Positions 6,987 through 14,555 of a stretch of 64,000 nucleotides of DNA are shown in pieces (positions within the stretch are counted from its first letter, which is position 1; each line of letters begins with the position of its first letter). This stretch comes from Paenalcaligenes hominis_A (GTDB lineage Bacteria; Pseudomonadota; Gammaproteobacteria; Burkholderiales; Burkholderiaceae_B). The notes below the pieces were generated by a model. It saw only the letters and a list, made by a program, of their open reading frames with translations, was not told the origin of the DNA and did no database searches. Location of the stretch: assembly GCF_041359055.1 (NCBI RefSeq), contig NZ_JBGJKZ010000005.1, positions 62,001-126,000 of the forward strand. Direction: 5' to 3'. Position numbers and translations under genes: made by a program.

Positions 6987-9044
6987 GTGACTGAACCAAT
7001 TACTCAACAACGAGCTAGTGCCGCTGATATTACAGAGCTGCTTGGTTCCATGCGCTTTGCGATTAGCCTACTGGTTTTTATCTGTATCGCTAGCATTATT
7101 GGAACGGTCTTAGTTCAAAACGAGGCCTTAAATGTTTATACCGACCAATTTGGCCCGTTTTGGACTGCATTATTCGACAAGTTCACCATCTGGAATGTGT
7201 ATAACAGCTGGTGGTTTCTAGTTATTATGGGCTTTTTGGTGATGTCGACTACACTATGTGTAATTCGTCATACGCCTAAAATGCTGCGTGAGGCACGCAC
7301 TTTTCGTGAGCATATTCGTGGCTCTAGCTTGCGCGCTTTTCCCCATCGTATCGATATCAGTTCAAGCCATATACCTAAGGAAAATCTACCTGCGATTGAG
7401 TCGTGGCTTAAAGCCCACAATTACGCTTTTAAAGTGCGTGAAGACGAGGATGGTAGTTATTTAGTAGCCGCCAAAAAAGGGGGCGCTAATCGCTTAGGCT
7501 ATATTTTTGGTCACGTTGCCATTGTAGTAATTTGTATTGGCGGCATGCTAGATAGCGAGCTTCCGGTGCGTTTACAGGTGTGGTTTGGCAATAAAGCCGC
7601 CATCACGGAAAATATGTTTATTTCCGAGGTACCAGAGTCCGGACGCCTTAGTTTGGCTAACCCCAGCTTTCGCGCCAACATGATGCTACCGGATGATGCT
7701 CGATCTTCTAGCGCTATCATTAGCTATGGTGATGGGGTATTGATTCAACCTTTGCCCTTCGTTCTGCATTTAAAACGTTTCTACATTGATTACTACTCCA
7801 CAGGCATGCCAAGTAGCTTTAAAAGTGAAGTAGAGGTCATTGACGAAGAACGCGGCGAACGGTTTGAGCAGCTGATAGAGGTCAACGAACCATTGCGCTA
7901 CCGAGGCGTGACGGTATACCAATCAGGTTTTGACGATGGTGGTAGCCGCCTAACCCTAAGCGCTTATCCCTTGCAGGGCAAAGATTACGAACCGGTGCGT
8001 TTTAAAGCCACCGTGGGAGAGAGTCAGTCAGTAACTTACAATAACAGTGGCGAGAGCGTAAATGCGATGTTTAGCGAGCTACGCGTTTTTAACGTCGAGG
8101 ACTTAACCGACGGTGCGCCACAACCCAAAGCGTTTATAGAGCACGTTGCTGCCGTCTCGGGTAGTAATGTTCGTCCTAAAGACAATCTAACTAACGTAGG
8201 GCCTAGTGTGTTGTATAGCCTGACGGACAAACAAGGTCAGTCATTTGAGTTTGTAAACTACATGGCCCCTATGATGCTTGACGATTTCCCTGTGTTTTTA
8301 TTGGGCATGCGTCGTAATCAGGCCGATTTTTACCGTTATGTGCGTATTCCGGCTGATGCAAAAAACAGTATGGAAGAGTTCATGATGTTGCGGGCCATTA
8401 CAGAGGACACAGATGCATTGCATTTGGCGGCTCAACGTTTTGCGCAGCGTAGTGGTCAGGTCGAAGCCAACTCGCTCATGGAGGTCGCGGCTTTTAAAAC
8501 CATTGAAACCTTCATGAAAAAAGGCTTTAACGGCATTATTGAACCCGTGCCCGAAAACGAGCGTGAGCGTATCCTTAGCTTAACGGTGCCAATGTTACAA
8601 ATGACTTTGCTTGAGTTGCGTAATATTGCGCGTGAAAAGCACGGCCTAGACGCAGTGGATTACAGCGGTGAGCGTGGTGCCCACGAGGAAGAGTGGGTGC
8701 AGTTGGCACTGTTGGCTTTTGCCAATATGCCAGATTACCCGGCTCCTGTAGTATTTAAACTAGATAGTTTTGATCAAGTGCAGGCCAGTGTATTCCAGGT
8801 CTCACGCAGCCCTGGTATGTATATTGTGTATACCGGTAGCTTGTTCTTGGTAATCGGTGTGTTCGTCATGATTTATGTACGAGATCGCCGTATTTGGGTT
8901 TGGGTGCGTCCTGACGAAAAAGGTAGTTTATTAACTGCCGCCATGACATCCCAACGTCGTAACTTAGACTTCCAACAAGAATTCCAACGCTTCCAACAGG
9001 CTTTTGAGCGCTTGTCCGAAAATAGAGGTAATGAACATGTCTAA
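6987..9044 (+). CDS. resB: Cytochrome c biogenesis protein ResB (System II, Ccs1-type)
   Basis: The large subunit of the System II cytochrome c synthase, which with CcsA/ResC moves haem across the inner membrane and ligates it to apocytochromes. It has 685 residues. Hydrophobic segments lie at about 31-53 and 73-93, with a third near 170-190. A very large periplasmic domain follows, then a final membrane segment near residue 610-635 (YIVYTGSLFLVIGVFVMIYV). The start is GTG with no strong ribosome binding site, so the exact start is less certain. ccsA overlaps its end by 8 bases, showing coupled expression of the two subunits. Confidence 0.93.
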   Translation: MTEPITQQRASAADITELLGSMRFAISLLVFICIASIIGTVLVQNEALNVYTDQFGPFWTALFDKFTIWNVYNSWWFLVIMGFLVMSTTLCVIRHTPKMLREARTFREHIRGSSLRAFPHRIDISSSHIPKENLPAIESWLKAHNYAFKVREDEDGSYLVAAKKGGANRLGYIFGHVAIVVICIGGMLDSELPVRLQVWFGNKAAITENMFISEVPESGRLSLANPSFRANMMLPDDARSSSAIISYGDGVLIQPLPFVLHLKRFYIDYYSTGMPSSFKSEVEVIDEERGERFEQLIEVNEPLRYRGVTVYQSGFDDGGSRLTLSAYPLQGKDYEPVRFKATVGESQSVTYNNSGESVNAMFSELRVFNVEDLTDGAPQPKAFIEHVAAVSGSNVRPKDNLTNVGPSVLYSLTDKQGQSFEFVNYMAPMMLDDFPVFLLGMRRNQADFYRYVRIPADAKNSMEEFMMLRAITEDTDALHLAAQRFAQRSGQVEANSLMEVAAFKTIETFMKKGFNGIIEPVPENERERILSLTVPMLQMTLLELRNIAREKHGLDAVDYSGERGAHEEEWVQLALLAFANMPDYPAPVVFKLDSFDQVQASVFQVSRSPGMYIVYTGSLFLVIGVFVMIYVRDRRIWVWVRPDEKGSLLTAAMTSQRRNLDFQQEFQRFQQAFERLSENRGNEHV

Positions 9045-10398
9045 TCCAGCCGTTTCGTCTCCGTCCATGTGGAGCGGAGACGACCAGCGTGCGCCAAGCG
9101 GAGATTCCCGAGGTGTACGAGGTCGTCCTACGATTAGTGATTTTATTTATTTAATCGTCCTTGCCGTGGCGGCGGTGTATTGTCTTAACACCTACCCCGA
9201 CCAAATGGACTATTACGAACGTATTATTTTGGTTGCTACCGTGCCCTTGTTGGCATGGATGGGTTGGTTGTGGCGTCCTTTGCGCACCATGACAGTGGTG
9301 GTGGCTTTGGTGTCGTTATTTGCCATTTGGCTTTACTCCCCAGATGGCAACTTATTAAACGGCGATATTAACCGTTCTGAATCTGTATTTTTCTTACGTT
9401 ATTTAATCTCTTCTCAATCTGCCATCTTATGGATGTGTGCCTTGTTCATTTTGGCCACAGTGATGTATTGGATAGGGATGGTCAGCAAAACCGCTGCATG
9501 GATTGGGTCTGGCTTAACGTGGGCTGCTGTGTATGCGGGGGCTATTGGCCTATTAGTACGCTGGCGTGAAGGCCACTTATTAGGCCCTGATATTGGTCAT
9601 ATTCCGGTCAGTAACTTGTACGAAGTCTTTGTGCTTTTTGCCTTAATGACCGCCCTGTTTTACTTGTACTACGAGCGTCGTTATCATACCCGTGCTTTGG
9701 GTGGCTTTGTTTTGCTGGTCATGTCATCGATTGTGGTGTTTTTGCTGTGGTATTCCTTTACGCGTGATGCCCATCAAATTCAGCCTCTTGTGCCAGCGCT
9801 AAAAAGCTGGTGGATGAAAATCCACGTGCCTGCTAACTTTATTGGGTACGGTACCTTCTCCCTAGCAGCTATGGTGGGCTTGGCCTATCTAGTCAAAGAA
9901 AATGGCGAGACCCGCTCATGGGCTAAGCTAAGTCCTGTGTTTGTTTTAGGGGTGCTCCTCTGTGCTGAGCCGCTTATTTTTAGCTCGGGCAAGTTCTCTG
10001 CTACATGGATGGTGTATTTTGGGATTAGCGCCATTATTGTTGGCTTAATTATGGCTTTCCGTGGTCCTATTTCACGTCAGTTGCCCTCATTGGAAATCCT
10101 TGACGACATTATGTATAGGGCCATAGCGGTTGGGTTTGCGTTCTTTACCATTGCCACTATTTTAGGTGCGCTCTGGGCTGCTGACGCATGGGGCACCTAT
10201 TGGCAGTGGGACCCTAAAGAAACCTGGGCTTTGATTGTTTGGCTAAACTATGCCGCTTGGTTGCATATGCGCTTTATGAAAGGCTTGCGTGGTACGTTTA
10301 GTGCGTACTGGGCATTAGTGGGGTTGTTGATCACTAGCTTTGCATTCTTAGGTGTGAATATGTTCTTGTCTGGTTTGCACTCGTATGGCGAGCTCTAA
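9037..10398 (+). CDS. ccsA: Cytochrome c biogenesis protein CcsA/ResC (WWD haem-handling family)
   Basis: The polytopic partner of ResB (some databases label this protein CcsB). The haem-binding WWD signature WGTYWQWDPKETWALIVW is plainly visible near the C terminus, flanked by conserved histidines in separate membrane helices. I placed the start at the ATG at 9037 (453 residues) because AGAGGT (9024-9029) lies 7 bases ahead; the ATG at 9031 is too close to that site. The N-terminal 25-30 residues are polar, and many hydrophobic helices follow. Coupled to resB by an 8-base overlap and ended by a strong terminator. Confidence 0.94.
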   Translation: MSNPAVSSPSMWSGDDQRAPSGDSRGVRGRPTISDFIYLIVLAVAAVYCLNTYPDQMDYYERIILVATVPLLAWMGWLWRPLRTMTVVVALVSLFAIWLYSPDGNLLNGDINRSESVFFLRYLISSQSAILWMCALFILATVMYWIGMVSKTAAWIGSGLTWAAVYAGAIGLLVRWREGHLLGPDIGHIPVSNLYEVFVLFALMTALFYLYYERRYHTRALGGFVLLVMSSIVVFLLWYSFTRDAHQIQPLVPALKSWWMKIHVPANFIGYGTFSLAAMVGLAYLVKENGETRSWAKLSPVFVLGVLLCAEPLIFSSGKFSATWMVYFGISAIIVGLIMAFRGPISRQLPSLEILDDIMYRAIAVGFAFFTIATILGALWAADAWGTYWQWDPKETWALIVWLNYAAWLHMRFMKGLRGTFSAYWALVGLLITSFAFLGVNMFLSGLHSYGEL

Positions 10399-10413
10399 AC
10401 AGGGCTTTAATTG

Positions 10414-10446
10414 AAAAAAGGTGGCTTATTTCAGCCACCTTTTTTT
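10414..10446 (+). terminator. Bidirectional intrinsic terminator
   Basis: The stem GGTGGCT/AGCCACC (10420-10426 and 10433-10439) is flanked by A6 and T7, with a 6-base loop. It separates ccsA from the convergent GGDEF/EAL gene and should work in both directions. Confidence 0.92.
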
Positions 10447-10497
10447 ATGCTGCCATTTAGTAGAAGCAATACCTACAAGCTTTGTCGTACCAGTGAG

Positions 10498-12969
10498 TTA
10501 ATGTATTGATTTAGATAGGGTGGGGTAGTTATTTTCAATAAAAGTCTGTGTGTCGGTCTTATTAATCAGCTCCATCACCGAGCGAGTTTGTAGGATTTTT
10601 GTTGGCGATACCGATGGGCTAATCGCATAGCCCTGCGCATAATGCACACGCATAGTATTTAATATAGATAGCGTTTCTGCGTCCTCAACCCATTCCGCTA
10701 CACATGCCATGCCTAGGTTATGAGCTAGCTCTACTAATGTGCGCACAATAGCAATATTGCTTTCTTTGTGCAGCATGTCACGAATTAAGGCACCATCAAT
10801 TTTGATTAGGTTTGCAGGTAGCTCGCGTAAATAACTAAACGACGTATAGCCCGCCCCAAAGTCATCCAAAGCAATGCGTACCCCTTTATTTTGCAACTGG
10901 GACATAAAAGTACGAGTACGTGCTAGATCCTGTAGGGCGACCCCTTCAGTAATTTCCACACATAAGCGATTTAGTTGGGCTTTGTACTGATCAAGAATAA
11001 CAAATAAATCTGCAATAAACTTATCGTTGTTCAAGGACGAACCGCTAAGATTAATGGTGACCAAATGCAGGTTATGCAGTTGCTCTTGGTGCTTGGCTAA
11101 CCATTCTAGGGTGGTCACAAATACCCACTTATCTATAGTGGAAATAGTGCCGTTTTCTTCGGCTGCCATAATAAAGTTCTGAATGGGAATGAGATCGCCG
11201 TTGGCGCGACGTACACGTAATAAGACCTCTACATTCAAGCTGTTTACAGGATCACTAAGATTTAACAGTGGCTGCATTTCAATAAACAGGCCTTGGGTTG
11301 AGCCGTTTTCCAAGCGCTGAAAGAGAGTGAGTTCTTCGGCGTGGTATTGCATTGCTAACGAGTCGTGCTCATACACGATCAATTCATTTTTATTACGTCG
11401 GGCTGCTGTGCTGGCACTTTGAGCCATACGCAAAGCGGCTTGCTCATCCATATCAGGGCCAAGCTCAATTAAGCCCATGTGCACTTGCAGCTTATAATCA
11501 CGAGTCTCTGTTTTGATAGGGGTGTTATTAAGACTGTGAGTTAACTCTTGGGCCATAGTACGGGCATCTTCCGTAGTAGTGTTTGGCATAATAAAAACAA
11601 AATCATCGTTACCGATGCGACCAAAAGCATAACGATCTTGTAATAGCGTGTGCAAGCGCTCACTAATACTCTGCAGCAGCGCATCGCCGGCAGCATGCCC
11701 ATGGGTGCGACTGACTTGGCTAATTTGGCTAATTTCCAAATAGGCTAAAAAGCACGGCTGATGATTGTTTAAATGGGTCAGAGTGTAGTTCAAGGCTTTT
11801 TCTAAGCCATGTTGATTCAACACGGTACTCTGTGCGTGTGCACGAACGGGGTCTACACTTTCTTTATCGTGGGTAATAGGTTGCAGACTGACTAAAAAAT
11901 AAAAAGGGTGGCGTTTAACAAAGAGCCGGAACTGGTGGTGATAAAAGCGATTTGGTGTGCTTTGCAAAGGAGAAACTTCTATGGCTTTACCTTGACGGGT
12001 ACATTGAGCCAGAAACTTCCAATTTTGCACCGGAAAAAGCTCAGTCCATTGATTGGTTTGCATGTGAATCAACTGTTGGCTAAGCCGCTGGAAAGCACGG
12101 TTAGCATACAGAATGAGGCCATCGTGATCGATACGGATCAGAGGTAAAGGGTATTGATGCAGTTGGCTATAGAGTTCTGTGTGTTGTTGATTACGTTGAC
12201 GTAAAAACTCTAAAAACCACACGATTACAACGCTTTGGCACAAAACAAAAAACACAAAAGCAGTAAAAATATTGATTAAAGGGTTAGCGCCATACCCAAT
12301 GTTAAGTCCATAAGCCAGTACGCCCGCTAGCAATACACTGACTAATAAAACTTGCCACAACAATAACTGCCCAATTTGGCTTATTAAACGCTGCAGACTG
12401 AGCCATAAAGCACTCCCTAGGCCAAGAGGCAGGGCTACCGTTATTAAGGCCTGAAAAGGTGCCTCAAAAGGTAAACAGGCCACTATAAATACACTACTAG
12501 CCAAACCATTTAATAATCGATTGAGCGGTGCAGCAGAGTTTAGGTTAAGTGCCGTATGCAAGAGCTGCTGTGTTAGCAAAAAATACATGCCAACAGTGAG
12601 CTGATTGAAATAAGGAAGTAGCTCAGGTGGGATGTGTAGCTGTAACCAAAATGCGTCTTGGTGTAAAAAAATACTGCCTAAACGCAAATTGCATAGAACC
12701 CAAGCCCCCGATAGCAAAAAAAAGCTATTGTTTTTATAAAAGGCTAACAATACCGCAAACAAAGCGGTTGCCCATAAACCGCCTTCGAGGAGGTGGTAAT
12801 GGTGTGAAGAAACAAGTGACCCAAACAGCTCTTGTTGTAAGGTCGGGTTGGGACTAAGAAAAAAAATCCCAAGTAGTGACAGCAAGCCTATGAGACCCGG
12901 AATAAAACGAGTCGAAAGCAGATGGTTAATTGTTGCTAAAGACCACCGCTGAAAAAAAAGCACTGTCAA
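10498..12969 (-). CDS. Membrane-anchored GGDEF-EAL protein with PAS-like region (probable c-di-GMP phosphodiesterase)
   Basis: An 823-residue signalling protein. Residues 20-255 contain about seven or eight hydrophobic segments (a membrane sensor of unidentified type). A PAS-like region is at about 268-365, a GGDEF-type domain at about 375-535, and an EAL domain at about 545-795. The cyclase signature is degenerate (GNDDF at 453-457 instead of GGDEF), so diguanylate synthesis is unlikely. The EAL motif itself reads EVL (581-583). However, the metal and catalytic acids of active phosphodiesterases appear kept: E672/E675 in VEITE, DDFGAGYTSF (702-711), K723 and E762. I expect c-di-GMP hydrolysis with a regulatory GGDEF-like domain. 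It is monocistronic, bounded by terminators on both sides. Confidence 0.9.
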   Translation of the reverse strand: MTVLFFQRWSLATINHLLSTRFIPGLIGLLSLLGIFFLSPNPTLQQELFGSLVSSHHYHLLEGGLWATALFAVLLAFYKNNSFFLLSGAWVLCNLRLGSIFLHQDAFWLQLHIPPELLPYFNQLTVGMYFLLTQQLLHTALNLNSAAPLNRLLNGLASSVFIVACLPFEAPFQALITVALPLGLGSALWLSLQRLISQIGQLLLWQVLLVSVLLAGVLAYGLNIGYGANPLINIFTAFVFFVLCQSVVIVWFLEFLRQRNQQHTELYSQLHQYPLPLIRIDHDGLILYANRAFQRLSQQLIHMQTNQWTELFPVQNWKFLAQCTRQGKAIEVSPLQSTPNRFYHHQFRLFVKRHPFYFLVSLQPITHDKESVDPVRAHAQSTVLNQHGLEKALNYTLTHLNNHQPCFLAYLEISQISQVSRTHGHAAGDALLQSISERLHTLLQDRYAFGRIGNDDFVFIMPNTTTEDARTMAQELTHSLNNTPIKTETRDYKLQVHMGLIELGPDMDEQAALRMAQSASTAARRNKNELIVYEHDSLAMQYHAEELTLFQRLENGSTQGLFIEMQPLLNLSDPVNSLNVEVLLRVRRANGDLIPIQNFIMAAEENGTISTIDKWVFVTTLEWLAKHQEQLHNLHLVTINLSGSSLNNDKFIADLFVILDQYKAQLNRLCVEITEGVALQDLARTRTFMSQLQNKGVRIALDDFGAGYTSFSYLRELPANLIKIDGALIRDMLHKESNIAIVRTLVELAHNLGMACVAEWVEDAETLSILNTMRVHYAQGYAISPSVSPTKILQTRSVMELINKTDTQTFIENNYPTLSKSIH

Positions 12970-13090
12970 AGCGTACTATCCAAGAAAACAGCCTAATTTG
13001 GCTAGAGTTAAATCAAATCCTGACGGAGTGAACACCCCTCCTATATGACTTAACGTTTATAGCTGGATTTTCTTTACTGCGCCATAAGTA

Positions 13091-13117
13091 AAAACAGCCC
13101 ATTTATGGGCTGTTTTT
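13091..13117 (-). terminator. Intrinsic terminator after lysA
   Basis: An 8-bp stem ACAGCCCA/TGGGCTGT (13094-13101 and 13106-13113) with a TTTA loop, flanked by A4 on the left and T7 on the right. In the leftward direction it follows the lysA stop by a few bases and has a T-rich exit, and it could also work rightwards. Confidence 0.85.
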
Positions 13118-13123
13118 TTGGAA

Positions 13124-14392
13124 TTAATCGATTAAACGTTCGTGTTCAAATAGGCTTTGCAATTCTTCACGAGGTCTGACTAAGTGCACAGATTGTTTGT
13201 CCACAATGACTTCAGCAGCACGAGGGCGCGTATTGTATTGGCTAGCCATGGTGAATGCATAAGCACCTGCTGACATAACCGCTAATAAATCATCTTGTTT
13301 TAAAGCTAGAGCGCGATCTTTAGCTAGCCAATCGCCACTTTCGCAAATAGGACCAACAATATCGTATTGATCGGCTGCGGTGCCATCAGTATGGGGACGT
13401 ACCGGCTCTACATCGTGCCATGCGTCGTACAGAGTAGGGCGAATTAAATCGTTCATGGCGGCATCGACCACAGCGAAATGCTTGTCTTGATTGGATTTTA
13501 AGTACTCTACGCGCGTAAGAAGCACGCCCGCATTGCCCACCATTGAACGACCAGGCTCTAGAATCAACTGCAAGTGACCGAGATTGGCTTTATCTAAAGC
13601 GTTGAATACAGCTGAGAGCAGGTCAGAGGGAGTAGCTGGGGTTTCGTCGGTATAGCGGATACCTAAGCCCCCACCAATATCTAGATGGCTTAGTTCAATG
13701 CCTTGGGCTTGAAGCTGCTTAATAAGAGCGATTAGCTTGTTAAGCGCGTCCAGATAAGGACTGATTTCAGTGATTTGCGACCCAATATGGCAATCTAAAC
13801 CCACAATGGTCAGGCTTGGCATTTGTTGTGCTTGGGCGTAAATCGCTGGCGCAATGGTTATGTCTACCCCAAATTTATTGTCTTTAAGACCGGTAGAAAT
13901 ATAAGGGTGGGTTTTTGCATCCACGTCTGGATTAACGCGTAATGATACAGGCGCTTTTACCCCTTTTTCTGCCGCAATAGCGGCAATACGCTCGAGCTCA
14001 GCAACGGACTCCACATTAAAACATTTAATGTTCGCATCGAGTGCGGCTTCGATTTCCCAGCGTTGCTTGCCCACACCAGAGAACACGACCTTAGCGGGAT
14101 CTCCTTTTGCGGCAAGGACTCGAGCTAACTCGCCCCCCGACACAATATCAAACCCCGTACCTAAACGAGCGAACTCATTCAAAATAGCGAGATTAGAGTT
14201 TGCTTTCATGCCATAACAGACGAGCACATCTCGACCTTGAGCGGCTTGGTAGTAGCTATTCCATGCATCATGTAGCGCTTGGCGGGAATACACATATAGC
14301 GGAGTACCAAAATCATGAGCAAGCTGCTCGAGTGATACGTTTTCAGCGTGTAAAACGCCGTCTTTATGTTGAAAATGTGTAGCTACAGTCAT
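13124..14392 (-). CDS. lysA: Diaminopimelate decarboxylase
   Basis: A PLP enzyme of fold type III that decarboxylates meso-diaminopimelate to L-lysine, the last step of lysine synthesis. It has 422 residues, the normal length. The PLP lysine is K63 in CYGMKANSN, the phosphate-contact region is GGGLGIRY (240-247), HIGSQ is at 202-206, EPGRS at 279-283, and the substrate-contacting CESGD at 350-354. lptM lies 18 bases upstream on the same strand, the arrangement seen in many Proteobacteria. Confidence 0.97.
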   Translation of the reverse strand: MTVATHFQHKDGVLHAENVSLEQLAHDFGTPLYVYSRQALHDAWNSYYQAAQGRDVLVCYGMKANSNLAILNEFARLGTGFDIVSGGELARVLAAKGDPAKVVFSGVGKQRWEIEAALDANIKCFNVESVAELERIAAIAAEKGVKAPVSLRVNPDVDAKTHPYISTGLKDNKFGVDITIAPAIYAQAQQMPSLTIVGLDCHIGSQITEISPYLDALNKLIALIKQLQAQGIELSHLDIGGGLGIRYTDETPATPSDLLSAVFNALDKANLGHLQLILEPGRSMVGNAGVLLTRVEYLKSNQDKHFAVVDAAMNDLIRPTLYDAWHDVEPVRPHTDGTAADQYDIVGPICESGDWLAKDRALALKQDDLLAVMSAGAYAFTMASQYNTRPRAAEVIVDKQSVHLVRPREELQSLFEHERLID

Positions 14393-14410
14393 AGAAATAA
14401 AAACATTCCA

Positions 14411-14548
14411 TTAATTTTGTGAGACTGAGTCCGACTCAGAGGCGGGCTCAGGCAGATACAGGGGGCCTTTGTAGCCACACCCTGCGGTCCCTATAAAAAG
14501 GGCAATCAATAATGATAAGGCGCTTAGCCGAGTTAGTACATGATTCAT
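14411..14548 (-). CDS. lptM: LptM-like small lipoprotein (YifL family)
   Basis: A 45-residue lipoprotein gene that is easily missed because of its size. Translation from the ATG at 14548 gives a basic N terminus, a hydrophobic stretch and the lipobox TAGC, with the lipidated Cys at 24. The mature part then begins CGYKGPLYLP. The GxKGPLYxP pattern straight after the lipid cysteine is the hallmark of LptM, which helps oxidise and assemble the LptD/LptE lipopolysaccharide translocon at the outer membrane. The gene sits between mrcA (7 bases away) and lysA (18 bases away), all leftward. The lptM-lysA linkage is conserved in Proteobacteria. No strong ribosome binding site precedes it, so translation may be coupled to mrcA. 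Confidence 0.88.
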   Translation of the reverse strand: MNHVLTRLSALSLLIALFIGTAGCGYKGPLYLPEPASESDSVSQN

Positions 14549-14555
14549 GATGGCG

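Noticed and set aside
10498..12969. Active diguanylate cyclase
   Set aside because: The GGDEF signature is GNDDF, with the second Gly replaced, so cyclase activity is improbable.
13000..13050. A short minus-strand frame behind AGGAGGGG upstream of the GGDEF/EAL gene that could encode about 19 residues
   Set aside because: The start codon would abut the ribosome binding site with almost no spacing, the product has no recognisable feature, and the purine-rich string can occur by chance.
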